Shown: positions 45,478 to 54,227, counted from the stretch's first letter. The stretch: 64,000 nt of DNA from CAVZZV01 sp963779845 (GCA_963779845.1 CAVZZV010000005.1:806001-870000), one strand, 5' to 3'. Notes: generated by a model from the sequence alone, not told the origin. A program made the numbers and translations.

Positions 45478-47377
45478 ACATACCCTCAAGATCGACCTCT
45501 TTCCCGATTACACCCCGTCTTTTCATGGTAGAGATACCATCGTTGCCCCAATAGTCATATTTAGTTTTCATCTCCTTGGTGAAACCTACTAGTTCTTTCA
45601 ATTTCGCTTCTTTCCTCTCCTTAGGTGCTTCAATAAAATCCGATGTCTTTTTTACCTGTATAAGTCCGTCTTTCAGGAATTCTATGCGAAGCCGGATATC
45701 TTCTGTTTTAGATTTTCCCTTTGCCTGATCAAGAATAGCATTGGCCTGGTTAAGAATTTCAGGAGTATAAATATATGGTAATGTTTTCCAATGTCCTGAA
45801 AGGGGGTGCAGAACACTTCCAAATTTCTCGTGGCAGATTCTTTCATAAAGTCCATCAGGGTCTTGTGAAATCATACCTCCCGCTGGTATATTGTATGCTA
45901 CTTTTTTATGATACTCTTCCCAGAAATCAAGATAACCTCGGATATCTGCGGATGCCGGCCCAAATGCCTCACAATATTCCGAAATAATGTCTTCGGTATT
46001 AAGATCGGGTCGCGCTATTAATCGTGCTACAAGGTAATAATAAGGCCCTTGTGTGGCCCAAAATTCCTTCATGGAATCCATATCAATAAGAATCATTCCT
46101 GCATTTCTTGCCTGCTCAATGTATTGCCCTACAAGATGCAAAGGAAGATAAGGTCCGGATGCTCCCATATGCCACCAATTAGGGCGTAAGCCTATTTCTC
46201 TTGCGCCGGCTTTCACCCAGCTTTCCCAAAAAGAAAAATCAAAACCATGAACTATTAAGCCCACAATTCCTTCTTCAAGCTTAAGTTTCTTTGGAGGATT
46301 ACGGTAAACACCATAGAAATATACGCCAATTTTAACATCAGGCTTCTTTTCACGCATAGTTCTTATCAATTGATTCCAGAACCATACATATCTATCGGTA
46401 AGAGATACAGAGGAAGACCATATTTCTTCCTTAGTATAACTAACTTCTCCGTATTCCAGATCCAATGCCCGACAATTATCGCATGTGCAAAACCATGATC
46501 CATCATTAGGCGCAACATTCCAGAAGTCAGGCATGCCAGCCCTTTCCCATTGATTAACAATCTCTTTGGTTACTCCCGGATTGCTTATGCAAAGTTTATG
46601 TCGTGTAGAAGGGATACTGGGGTTATCAATCTTTCCGGATGGATCTTTAGCGAAATATTCAGGATGAGTTATGTGAAATCTTTCATACCATTCCATAAAT
46701 GAATGTCCAAACTGGTAATTAATGCGTTGCCCACTCACTTGGTGATGATATGTCCAGGCATTCCAATATGCAGGATTCATTGAATCATTCTCATTAAGAC
46801 GGAATCTTCTGCCAGCCAGTTTTTGCTGAATCCTGATATCAAGATTGGGTATCGAGATAGTTTTGTGTTGTGGGATGACAGTACCTAGTTCTCCCGGCCA
46901 TAACCAGCGAACACCAACAAAATGATCCAACAGATAACTGAAGGCCCACCAGCTGGTAAGATTTGAGTCCAGGTTTCCTCCGTGATCTCCAGAATCTTGC
47001 GCTATATCACTGGCAAGAATTATTATGTTGTTGTCAACTGTACAAATACGAAATTCTTCAGCTTTCAAATCATTGGCAGTGTACCCAAGCTGTTCTGCCA
47101 AGAGACTTGGCCCGAGAATGATACGGACAACTTTCGCGGGTAATGAACTCACCTGATCAAGTTGAATTACCGGAATTTCAGCACCTGTGGATTTGAAAAT
47201 CGTATTTTTAAAATCATCAATAGCACTTTGTTGATAAGAATTCAACTGGGGCGGAGCTATAATCATTGATAAAGGCTTGCCTTTTTCCACTATAACTAAT
47301 TCATTCTGTTGTGTAGAACAAGCTGAATAACTTAAGGTAATGATCAGCCAGGCAAAAAGCTTAATATACTTTTTCAT
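45476..47377 (-). CDS. DUF4838-domain lipoprotein, possible glycoside hydrolase
   Basis: This 633-residue protein has a lipoprotein signal with the lipobox ending at Cys20 (LSYSACSTQQ). The DUF4838 core includes the motif PNDGSWFCTCDNCRALD near residue 290-306. WWAFSYLLDHFVGVRWLWPGELG and other Trp-rich blocks are typical of carbohydrate-active proteins of this type in Bacteroidota. Substrate is unknown. A 16-base palindrome covers its stop, and a 10-base inverted repeat lies 107 bases upstream. Confidence 0.85.
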   Translation of the reverse strand: MKKYIKLFAWLIITLSYSACSTQQNELVIVEKGKPLSMIIAPPQLNSYQQSAIDDFKNTIFKSTGAEIPVIQLDQVSSLPAKVVRIILGPSLLAEQLGYTANDLKAEEFRICTVDNNIIILASDIAQDSGDHGGNLDSNLTSWWAFSYLLDHFVGVRWLWPGELGTVIPQHKTISIPNLDIRIQQKLAGRRFRLNENDSMNPAYWNAWTYHHQVSGQRINYQFGHSFMEWYERFHITHPEYFAKDPSGKIDNPSIPSTRHKLCISNPGVTKEIVNQWERAGMPDFWNVAPNDGSWFCTCDNCRALDLEYGEVSYTKEEIWSSSVSLTDRYVWFWNQLIRTMREKKPDVKIGVYFYGVYRNPPKKLKLEEGIVGLIVHGFDFSFWESWVKAGAREIGLRPNWWHMGASGPYLPLHLVGQYIEQARNAGMILIDMDSMKEFWATQGPYYYLVARLIARPDLNTEDIISEYCEAFGPASADIRGYLDFWEEYHKKVAYNIPAGGMISQDPDGLYERICHEKFGSVLHPLSGHWKTLPYIYTPEILNQANAILDQAKGKSKTEDIRLRIEFLKDGLIQVKKTSDFIEAPKERKEAKLKELVGFTKEMKTKYDYWGNDGISTMKRRGVIGKEVDLEGM

Positions 47378-47483
47378 CTTTTCTTTTTCCTTTTTATATA
47401 AATTAGTACCAATAAAAGTTCAAAATACTAAAAACGAAACTAAACTTTTTAAGACATGGCTATATAATACATTTCCACTTAAT

Positions 47484-47507
47484 TATGGTATTATCTTTAA
47501 TACCATA
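47484..47507. repeat. 10-base perfect inverted repeat with 4-base loop
   Basis: TATGGTATTA (47484-47493) and TAATACCATA (47498-47507) flank TCTT. It lies 107 bases upstream of the minus-strand DUF4838 gene start and could be an operator. The rest of the 47378-47899 gap holds only the small frame at 47594-47758. Confidence 0.6.
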
Positions 47508-47593
47508 CCAATCACCCGCATCGGGGTATCCTTTAGTGCAATGCGCATGTAGACCCAAAAATCCAGAGTGGTGCGATTGACTGTCATCAAAAA

Positions 47594-47758
47594 TTACCCG
47601 TCGATATTTGTTGGGCTGGGAACATCTCTTTTGGAAGGCTTGAAAACAGCAACTTCAGGTTTTTTCAGATAAAAACGGCAAAAATCTTCAAATTTACTTT
47701 TGGGGTGCGCCTTTTCGTATTCTATCCACTCTTGCAGAATTTTTAGTATTTCCTCCAT
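47594..47758 (-). pseudogene. 54-residue N-terminal fragment of a regulator-like protein
   Basis: From ATG 47758 the frame encodes MEEILKILQEWIEYEKAHPK and continues to KPSKRDVPSPTNIDG. The helical N-terminus resembles the start of small MarR/winged-helix regulators in Bacteroidota, but no HTH follows. It is divergent from the SDR fragment, as a regulator and its target would be. It could be an intact tiny protein. Confidence 0.4.
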
Positions 47759-47899
47759 ACGGGTTAAATATTGTTAAAAACAGCAATTTATAAAACCTTT
47801 TCAAAATCCAATTTGTCTTGTTTTATATGAAAAACGAAATCGTTATAAAATTAATAATTTTATAACGAATGCAATTTAAATGAAAATATCTTTTCAGTT

Positions 47900-48190
47900 A
47901 TGGAGAATAGAATAGTACTCATAACAGGAACATCCACGGGTATAGGAAGAGCAACAGTAAATTACTTTGTTGATAAAGGATGGAAAGTAGCCGCCACCTT
48001 ATGTAAAAAAGAAGATTTCTTTTTTTCAGGTGAAGAATCCAGCGCCAGGCATTTTCTGCTTGACGTTTCACAGGAGATACAATGTAAAAAAGTTGTAGAA
48101 GATGTGATTGAAACAACCCGGCTCATACCAAACCAATTTTTCTGCCAACTGCAGCACAGACCTGCACATTGTGCAGGAAGGAATCCCTGA
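47900..48190 (+). pseudogene. N-terminal fragment of a short-chain dehydrogenase
   Basis: The frame starts with MENRIVLITGTSTGIGRAT, the NAD(P)-binding TGxxxGIG motif of short-chain dehydrogenases. It stays recognisable to about residue 76 (VVEDVIETTRL). After that it reads without similarity and stops at 48190. The catalytic Tyr-x3-Lys and about 170 residues are missing. The break lies where a frame with an SRPBCC C-terminus begins, at 48110-48153. Confidence 0.75.
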
Positions 48191-48281
48191 TGTCATACCG
48201 GTAGAGATGTGTTATCTGGGATGGCAAAAATCTCTGGAAAAACTAAAGAAACTGGTGGAGCCGGAGATTCCGGATGCATAA
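48153..48281 (+). pseudogene. C-terminal fragment of an SRPBCC/AHSA1-type protein
   Basis: This 42-codon frame, offset from the SDR frame, reads TDLHIVQEGIPDVIP, then MCYLGWQKSLEKL and VEPEIPDA before the stop. It is the conserved end of AHSA1/SRPBCC domain proteins. No start and no N-terminal half exist. Together with the SDR head it marks a fusion of two broken genes. Confidence 0.7.
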
Positions 48282-48328
48282 AACAATATGCATACCAATA
48301 GCAATATTAACATTGAAATAATTGGCAA

Positions 48329-49072
48329 ATGGAATTCAACCCGAATAACAACATTGTGAAACGCTGTCTTCAGGGAATTGGCATGGAAGAAAATGGCAAA
48401 ACCAATGAGGCAGGCAAACTGTTCCTTCAAGCCTGGAATGAAGCAACAAACGACTTTGAAAAATTTCTTGCTGCACATTATGTAGCCCGACATCAAAAAA
48501 ATGTTGATGACAAATTAAAATGGTTGGAAACAACTTTGAAACATGCATTAAAAGTAAATGATGACACTGTTAAGAGTGCTTTCGCTTCTCTGTATCTAAA
48601 CATTGCCAAATGCTACGAGGACTTAAACGACCCCGACAACACAAAAAAGAATTATAATCTTGCAAATTCATTCAGGGATAAACCGTCAGACACAGGCCCT
48701 TTTTATCACGGGACGAAAGCAGATTTGCAGGTTGGCGATTTGCTGACAGCAGGGGGCAGTTCTAATTACAGGGAGGAACTCAAAATGAATCACATTTATT
48801 TCACCGCCCTGGTTAATGGAGCGGGACTTGCTGCGGCGTTAGCAAAAGGGGAAGGAAACGAACGTGTTTATATTGTTGAGCCGACCGGGAACTTTGAAAA
48901 TGATCCCAATGTTACCGACAAAAAATTTCCAGGCAATCCGACACGTTCCTATCGCACCCAGGCGCCATTGGAAATTGTTGGTGAAGTAACGGATTGGACA
49001 AGGCAAACGCCAGAGGTACTCCAAAAATGGCGCGAAAAGCTCGCCAATAACAAAGGAGAGATTATTAATTAA
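48329..49072 (+). CDS. arr: Arr-type NAD-dependent rifampin ADP-ribosyltransferase with a helical N-terminal extension
   Basis: This 247-residue protein has an Arr domain at about residues 122-240: GPFYHGTKADLQVGDLLTAG (His127 in HGTK), NHIYFTAL, VYIVEPTGNFENDPN and PGNPTRSYR. It inactivates rifamycins by ADP-ribosylation. The first 120 residues are helical and TPR-like (AGKLFLQAWNEATNDFEKFLAAHYVARH) and are absent from classic Arr. The same two-part layout exists in other Bacteroidota proteins. The role of the extension is unknown. Confidence 0.85.
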   Translation: MEFNPNNNIVKRCLQGIGMEENGKTNEAGKLFLQAWNEATNDFEKFLAAHYVARHQKNVDDKLKWLETTLKHALKVNDDTVKSAFASLYLNIAKCYEDLNDPDNTKKNYNLANSFRDKPSDTGPFYHGTKADLQVGDLLTAGGSSNYREELKMNHIYFTALVNGAGLAAALAKGEGNERVYIVEPTGNFENDPNVTDKKFPGNPTRSYRTQAPLEIVGEVTDWTRQTPEVLQKWREKLANNKGEIIN

Positions 49073-49114
49073 TTTAAAACAACTATTGAAATAAATTTTA
49101 GCAAGAAATAAACT

Positions 49115-49570
49115 ATGACAAAAAATAATTTACTAAGAATGGACAATGTCGGCATCGTGGTGGAATCCCTCGATGAGGCCGTCTCTTTTTTCATCGAAGT
49201 GGGGCTAAAACTGGGAGGACGAGCTATGATTGAAGGCGAATGGGCAGGACGAGTTACGGGACTTGGAAATCAGTCGGTAGAGGTTGCTACAATGGTTACA
49301 CCTGATGGACACAGCCGGCTCGAGATTTCGCGATTTCTTAGTCCAGCTACAGTCGCCAATCACCGGAACGCCCCTGTGAACGCGCTCGGCTACCTTCGCG
49401 TTATGTTCGCCGTTGAAGATATTGACGAACTGGTATCACGACTAATAAAACACGGTGCTGAACTCGTTGGAGAAATAGTTAATTACGAGAATATCTATCG
49501 CCTTTGTTACGTTCGCGGGACGGAAGGAATACTTATTGGACTGGCAGAAAAACTTTCATCAAACAAATAA
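49115..49570 (+). CDS. VOC-family (glyoxalase-like) protein
   Basis: This 151-residue protein has a beta-alpha-beta-beta-beta repeat typical of the vicinal oxygen chelate superfamily, starting MDNVGIVVESLDEAVSFFIEVGLKLGG. SRLEISRF, DIDELVSRL and YVRGTEGILIGLAE follow. Its substrate is unknown. It lies in a cluster of VOC genes downstream of arr. Confidence 0.85.
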   Translation: MTKNNLLRMDNVGIVVESLDEAVSFFIEVGLKLGGRAMIEGEWAGRVTGLGNQSVEVATMVTPDGHSRLEISRFLSPATVANHRNAPVNALGYLRVMFAVEDIDELVSRLIKHGAELVGEIVNYENIYRLCYVRGTEGILIGLAEKLSSNK

Positions 49571-49582
49571 AACAACAACACA

Positions 49583-50050
49583 ATGAAAAAGAATAAAATA
49601 ATTCCAAACCTATGGTTTGACGGCAACGCAAAAGAAGCTGCAGAATACTATGTATCCGTTTTCCATGATGGAAAAATCATAAACACAACTTATTACCCTG
49701 AGACAGAAGCCGAAGGTTTGGCTGACTTTCAAAAGGACTTAGCAGGTGACGTTCTGACTGTTGAATTTGAAATACTGGAAATGCAGTTTATTGGTATCAA
49801 TGCAGGCCCCTTGTTCAAGTTCAATGAATCCGTTTCATTTATGATAACTTGCAAAGACCAGGCAGAGATTGACTACTATTGGAACAAGCTCACCTCAGAC
49901 GGAGGAGAAGAAAGCGTTTGTGGATGGCTCAAGGATAAATACGGTTTGAGTTGGCAAGTATGCCCTGAAGATTGGGAAGAGCTTAACAAAAAACCAGGTG
50001 CTTTCAAAAAAATGATGGGAATGAAGAAGATTATTATTTCAGACTTTTAA
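49583..50050 (+). CDS. PhnB-like VOC-family protein
   Basis: This 155-residue protein matches the PhnB/3-demethylubiquinone-methyltransferase-like VOC family: IIPNLWFDGNAKEAAEYYVSVF at the start, VEFEILEMQFIGINAG, and the terminal KYGLSWQVCPEDWEEL motif. Function is unknown despite the older methyltransferase name. Close to the next VOC gene, 16 bases away. Confidence 0.88.
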   Translation: MKKNKIIPNLWFDGNAKEAAEYYVSVFHDGKIINTTYYPETEAEGLADFQKDLAGDVLTVEFEILEMQFIGINAGPLFKFNESVSFMITCKDQAEIDYYWNKLTSDGGEESVCGWLKDKYGLSWQVCPEDWEELNKKPGAFKKMMGMKKIIISDF

Positions 50051-50066
50051 ATAAGAAATAAATAAG

Positions 50067-50504
50067 ATGAAAACTATTGGGCTAAAGTCCACCCCATTTC
50101 TTTTATTCGATGGCAATTGCGCCGAAGCAATGACTTTTTATCACCAATGCCTTGGTGGTGAACTTAAACTTACCAGGCTTGGCGACTCTCCGATGAAAGA
50201 TATGCTCCCTCCGGAGAAACATGAGCGCATGATCAATGCGCATCTCAAGAGCGGCAATATTGAAATATCAGCCACTGACTGGATGGCTTCTCCTGAATTT
50301 GAACCGGTGCAGGGAAATACGTTCGCCATATTTGTTACCGGCGATGATTATCTGGAGATGAAGCGGGTTTTTGACAATCTCAAGGATGGGACAAACAACA
50401 CAAGGTTGCAGGAACTACATGAATTGCCGATGGGGACTTACGGACAGTTCTACGACAAATATGGCATTCAGTGGATATTCGTTTGTCGCCAAAGAAAAAC
50501 GTGA
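50067..50504 (+). CDS. PhnB-like VOC-family protein
   Basis: This 145-residue protein has the VOC pattern TPFLLFDGNCAEAMTFYHQCLGG and GTYGQFYDKYGIQWIF. The last residues, VCRQRKT, look unlike the usual end, whereas the +1 frame reads VAKEK. A late frame slip is possible but has little effect. It is followed by a broken hydrolase gene. Confidence 0.82.
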   Translation: MKTIGLKSTPFLLFDGNCAEAMTFYHQCLGGELKLTRLGDSPMKDMLPPEKHERMINAHLKSGNIEISATDWMASPEFEPVQGNTFAIFVTGDDYLEMKRVFDNLKDGTNNTRLQELHELPMGTYGQFYDKYGIQWIFVCRQRKT

Positions 50505-50541
50505 ACGAAGGAAGAGACTTTTTAGAAAACTTAATTCTCTT

Positions 50542-50808
50542 ATGAAAACGGAAATATTATTCATTCAAGGTGGAGGTAAGGGAGGATATGAGGCCGATGA
50601 AAAACTAGTCTCTTCTTTGCGAAAAGCATTGGGAACAGCTTACGAAGTGAATTACCCTAAAATGTCTTCAAATGAAACGGCGCCTGACTTTGGATGGCTA
50701 AAGCAAATAGGCAAAGAGATTTCTTCCATACAAAGTGAAATTATTTTGGTCGGATATCGACCACCCGCTGCGAACGGGTTGGATCACTCATCAACTTTTC
50801 AAGTATAG
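50542..50808 (+). pseudogene. truncated alpha/beta hydrolase N-terminus
   Basis: From ATG 50542 the frame reads MKTEILFIQGGGKGGYEADE and stays hydrolase-like through IILVG at about 50754. A real hydrolase would continue with the nucleophile elbow GHSLG; here the frame reads YRPPAANGLD and stops at 50808. The point of loss is the same place where the converging VOC gene loses its C-terminus, so a deletion joined the two. Confidence 0.72.
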
Positions 50809-51544
50809 TAGGTACAATTTGCCACGACACCCCAAACTGATCTTTCAACCAGCCACACTTTTCGGCTTCGGGCACTGCTGAAAGTTGATTCCAGTAATCG
50901 TCGATTTCATCCTGGGTATCGCACAGCACCACCAGCGAAACCGCTTCATTAAAGCCAAATGCATGATCCAACGAGCTGTCCATCGCCATAAAAACATTTC
51001 CGCTTAAGTAAAACTGTGCATGTTTTATCGTACCTTCAACATCAGGTTCTTCGGCGGTATATCGCGAAATTCCAACAATGGATGAAGACCTAAATACCGA
51101 TGAGTAAAATTCAATGGCTTTTTCGGCATTACCAGCCTGTTTTCCTGTAAACATCAGCATAGGGGAAAATTTCTGCCCTACATCTTCCATTTTTCCCAAC
51201 GACAGTTGCCAGCTAACACCAAATTTATCCTGCACCCAACCATATTTATTGCTCCACGGATAGTTGTCCAACTCCATCAATGCCTGTCCACCTTCCATTA
51301 ATTTTTCCCACGCCTTATCAACTTCCTCTTCTGTTGTGCACACCATATAAAACGAAATGGACGGATTGATGGTAAAATGTGGCCCTCCGTTGAGGCACAT
51401 AAACTTTTGTCCATCCGATTCAAATGTCACCACCATCGGATTTTCAGCTGTAATTTCAGAATGATGAAACAGGGAACAGTAAAATTCTGCTGCTTCCTTT
51501 GCTTTCCCGTCAAACCAAAGACAGGGATATATCTTATTTTTCAT
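50741..51544 (-). CDS. tandem VOC-domain protein with shortened C-terminus
   Basis: This 267-residue protein has two PhnB-like VOC domains: YPCLWFDGKAKEAAEFYCSLF near residue 5 and SPMLMFTGKQAGNAEKAIEFY near residue 127. It ends SQRVVDIRPK soon after the second domain's FGVSWQIVP, where related proteins have some 20 further residues. The loss begins at about 50758, next to the broken hydrolase. Function is unknown and the protein may still fold. Confidence 0.82.
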   Translation of the reverse strand: MKNKIYPCLWFDGKAKEAAEFYCSLFHHSEITAENPMVVTFESDGQKFMCLNGGPHFTINPSISFYMVCTTEEEVDKAWEKLMEGGQALMELDNYPWSNKYGWVQDKFGVSWQLSLGKMEDVGQKFSPMLMFTGKQAGNAEKAIEFYSSVFRSSSIVGISRYTAEEPDVEGTIKHAQFYLSGNVFMAMDSSLDHAFGFNEAVSLVVLCDTQDEIDDYWNQLSAVPEAEKCGWLKDQFGVSWQIVPTILEKLMSDPTRSQRVVDIRPK

Positions 51545-51723
51545 TGTTCCAGAGTGTTAATTCCTTTGTTCTTTAGTGCCCGGCGGGCCGGTGCTGAGAG
51601 TAAAGAGAGAAAACCTTCTTTGGGTTTTTGTTCGCTTTCACACTGCGGACAAGTGGGGCAATCGCTGCTTTTATAATAACGATGCCCTTTTTCACATATC
51701 CGTAATGTTTTTTCTTCAGGCAC
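51541..51723 (-). pseudogene. zinc-ribbon RNAP-alpha-CTD-like protein, truncated
   Basis: This 60-residue frame, from GTG 51723, has a small Cys/His knuckle (CEKGHRYYKSSDCPTCPQC) and then FLSLLSAPARRALKNKGI. Relatives go on with an H2TH/alpha-CTD-like helix-hairpin domain (TLxxLSxxSEKEILKLHG). Here it stops at TLEQ, and the TGA overlaps the ATG of the VOC gene. The missing half suggests a deletion up to the next start codon. Confidence 0.6.
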
Positions 51724-52166
51724 TATTCCTTTTTTTCCGAACAGTTAAACATCCACTTTACTTCGAATTTATCGATACATGCTCCATAGTAATCGCCCCA
51801 AAACATATCCTGAAGTTCCTGCTCCACCTTTCCGCCTTCTGAAAGCGCCTTAAACAGGTTCCGTGTTTCTTCCCGTGTATCGGGTTGCAGATTAATATAT
51901 ATGTTATTACCCATGGTTAAACTAAAACCCATTTCTTTTGGAGCATCGGAGCCCATTAGCAAAAAGCCACCCAAAATCGGCAGGCTAACATGCATTACTT
52001 TTTCCATAACCGGTTCGGGCATCGCAGGTGCATCACCCGGGGGTGGAACATCTTTAAAGCGCATAATTCCTTCACCCGCAAACTCGCCACCAAATACCTT
52101 TTTATAAAAAAGAAACGCTGCTTCGGTGTTTCCCTGAAAATTGAGATATACATTTACAGTTGCCAT
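51723..52166 (-). CDS. VOC-family protein (PhnB-like)
   Basis: From ATG 52166 the protein has 147 residues. It starts ATVNVYLNFQGNTEAAFLFYKKVFGG, shows VSLPILGGFLLMGSD and ends WGDYYGACIDKFEVKWMFNC, the pattern of PhnB-like VOC proteins. A start at 52205 would add 13 Asn/Lys-rich residues. Its TAG overlaps the start of the zinc-ribbon gene by one base. Confidence 0.85.
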   Translation of the reverse strand: MATVNVYLNFQGNTEAAFLFYKKVFGGEFAGEGIMRFKDVPPPGDAPAMPEPVMEKVMHVSLPILGGFLLMGSDAPKEMGFSLTMGNNIYINLQPDTREETRNLFKALSEGGKVEQELQDMFWGDYYGACIDKFEVKWMFNCSEKKE

Positions 52167-52194
52167 AATATTACTTTTTAAAATGAATTTATTG

Positions 52195-53073
52195 TTATTG
52201 TTCACAAATCGATTTTAAAAGTTCCAGCGCTTTAGGCCAGGTTTCTGCAAAATAGCTTTTAAACATCTGGTTCGAGTCCATATCTACTTTCAAACGTGTG
52301 CTTCCTTCCTGATTTTCAAATGTGTAATTCTCGTGTGACCCTGCCCAATCATCAACTTCATGACCTTCGGTTATTTCCTCTCCATCCCTTATAATTCCAA
52401 GATGAAGCAGACTTACGAATTGGTTAGGGATGTTTTCTTCAATCTTGCTAACCATACCGCCTGTATTACCGTTTTCGTCGGTACCTGTAAAACGGATTTT
52501 CGACCCTTTTTTCCATGAGCCCTCAAAATTTGAGGTTGGACTAAAAACCGAAGTCCATTCATTATAAAACTTTTTATCCAGCATTCTTGAATATACTTCC
52601 GCGGGACTTGCATTTATCAAAATCTCAAAATGAATGGGTTCAAGCCGGGTGGGTGTTTCAACATATTTTTTAAAGTTGTCCAGAATAGCCTGCCAACCAT
52701 TCTTTTGCATTTCAACCGGATTTTGTGCTTCAGCTTCAAATGTTTCGGTGATGATAATTTTATCTTCCTTCTTTTCAAAGTCTATTTTCACTATGCGGCC
52801 ATCGCCTATTAATTCTTCAATGTAGTTGTACGGTTCCACAATGGAATACTCGCCTTCAAAATCAAAACCAGAACTTCCGTCTTTGGCTTCCATTCTACAG
52901 GAGAATTTCCCTCCTTTTCGCAAATCATTTTTTGCCCACGGTACATGCCAGTCATCTGATGCAAAATTCCAGCGAATTATATGCTCCGGTTTGGTCCAGC
53001 ACTCCCACACTTTTTCAACAGACGCCTGTATTTCTGCCTGAACTGTAATTAAAGTTTCCTTATCTGTTTTCAT
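52195..53073 (-). CDS. tandem SRPBCC/AHSA1-domain protein
   Basis: This 292-residue protein has two START-like domains: VQAEIQASVEKVWECWTKPEHIIRWNFASDDW at the start and ILINASPAEVYSRMLDKKFYNEWTS near residue 150. Such proteins bind hydrophobic ligands or help Hsp90. Function here is unknown. It is divergent from the GlxA-type regulator, which may control it. Confidence 0.85.
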   Translation of the reverse strand: MKTDKETLITVQAEIQASVEKVWECWTKPEHIIRWNFASDDWHVPWAKNDLRKGGKFSCRMEAKDGSSGFDFEGEYSIVEPYNYIEELIGDGRIVKIDFEKKEDKIIITETFEAEAQNPVEMQKNGWQAILDNFKKYVETPTRLEPIHFEILINASPAEVYSRMLDKKFYNEWTSVFSPTSNFEGSWKKGSKIRFTGTDENGNTGGMVSKIEENIPNQFVSLLHLGIIRDGEEITEGHEVDDWAGSHENYTFENQEGSTRLKVDMDSNQMFKSYFAETWPKALELLKSICEQ

Positions 53074-53204
53074 TGTTAAACTTTTTAATCTTTTAGTCGT
53101 TCTTATTTCTTTAGCATAAATTTAGAACAGATTAAAGAAATTTGTACAGTGTAATAACGACAAATTGAAGGTAAAATGCGACAATTTTGTCTTAATAATC
53201 AGCC

Positions 53205-54182
53205 ATGAAAAGAATTTCAATTTTAGTTCCTCAAAATTCAGTGATTCAGGCAATAGCCGATCCAAAATACTGTTTCGAAACCGTAAATCAATTTCTAAAT
53301 TTGAATGGCAGGCCCACCATGTTTAAGGTTGAACTGGTAGGCGCTGAAAAGGAAGTTAAACTTAATAACGGGCTGTATACCATTCATACTGAAAAGTTAA
53401 TAAGCGAAGTTGAAAAGAGCGATCTGATAATTATTCCTGCATTGTTTGGTAATATGTCGCAGGCGGTAGAGTCGAATAAAAATCTGATTCCGTGGATTGT
53501 AAAGCAATACCACCTGGGAGCTGAAGTTGCTTCACTTTGTGTTGGCGCGTTTTTGCTTGCTTCAACCGGAGTGTTAAACGGGAAAAAGTGTTCAACGCAT
53601 TGGGCATTTATAGCCGAATTCAATCAAATGTTTCCGGAAGTAAATGTGCAACCTGGAAAAATTGTTACCGAAGAATGCGGAATTTATTCCAGCGGCGGGG
53701 CAAGTTCGTATTGGAATTTGTTGCTGCACCTCGTTGAGAAATATACCAACCGTGAAACCGCGTTGTTAACTTCAAAATACTTTGCTATCGACTTTGGCCG
53801 GAACAGTCAGTCGATTTTCTCCATGTTTATTGGCCAGAAGCAACACAATGATGAAGAAATTAAAAAGGCCCAGGAGTTTATCGAGAAAAATATTGAGGAG
53901 AAAATAAGCGTAGACGAACTGGCTGAAAAAACTGCAGTTGGCCGCCGAAGCTTTGAACGAAGATTTAAAAAAGCAACCCAAAATTCGGTTCTGCAATATA
54001 TACAGCGTGTTAAAATTGAGGCAGCCAAACGAAGCATTGAATCCAGCCGGAAAAATATTGCCGAAATAATGTTCGACGTGGGTTATACCGATACCAAGGC
54101 ATTTCGTTACACTTTTAAAAAGATTACAGGAGTTACACCCCTTGAGTATAAAAACAAGTATAACAAAATTGAGCTGGAGTAA
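53205..54182 (+). CDS. GlxA-family transcriptional regulator (DJ-1/PfpI plus AraC HTH)
   Basis: This 325-residue protein has an N-terminal DJ-1/PfpI-like domain, with the elbow SLCVGAFLLASTGVLNGKKCSTHW near residue 110. A C-terminal AraC double helix-turn-helix follows (VDELAEKTAVGRRSFERRFKKA and KNIAEIMFDVGYTDTKAFRYTFKK). It binds DNA and may sense a metabolite through the first domain. The divergent SRPBCC/VOC genes are candidate targets. Confidence 0.9.
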   Translation: MKRISILVPQNSVIQAIADPKYCFETVNQFLNLNGRPTMFKVELVGAEKEVKLNNGLYTIHTEKLISEVEKSDLIIIPALFGNMSQAVESNKNLIPWIVKQYHLGAEVASLCVGAFLLASTGVLNGKKCSTHWAFIAEFNQMFPEVNVQPGKIVTEECGIYSSGGASSYWNLLLHLVEKYTNRETALLTSKYFAIDFGRNSQSIFSMFIGQKQHNDEEIKKAQEFIEKNIEEKISVDELAEKTAVGRRSFERRFKKATQNSVLQYIQRVKIEAAKRSIESSRKNIAEIMFDVGYTDTKAFRYTFKKITGVTPLEYKNKYNKIELE

Positions 54183-54227
54183 CGCATTTCAAACAAATGG
54201 GTTTTTGGTTTTAATAAAGGAAGTCAG

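Noticed and set aside
48281..53100. Integron cassette array in the VOC/Arr cluster
   Set aside because: Gaps between genes lack the paired RYYYAAC/GTTRRRY core sites of attC, and genes lie on both strands.
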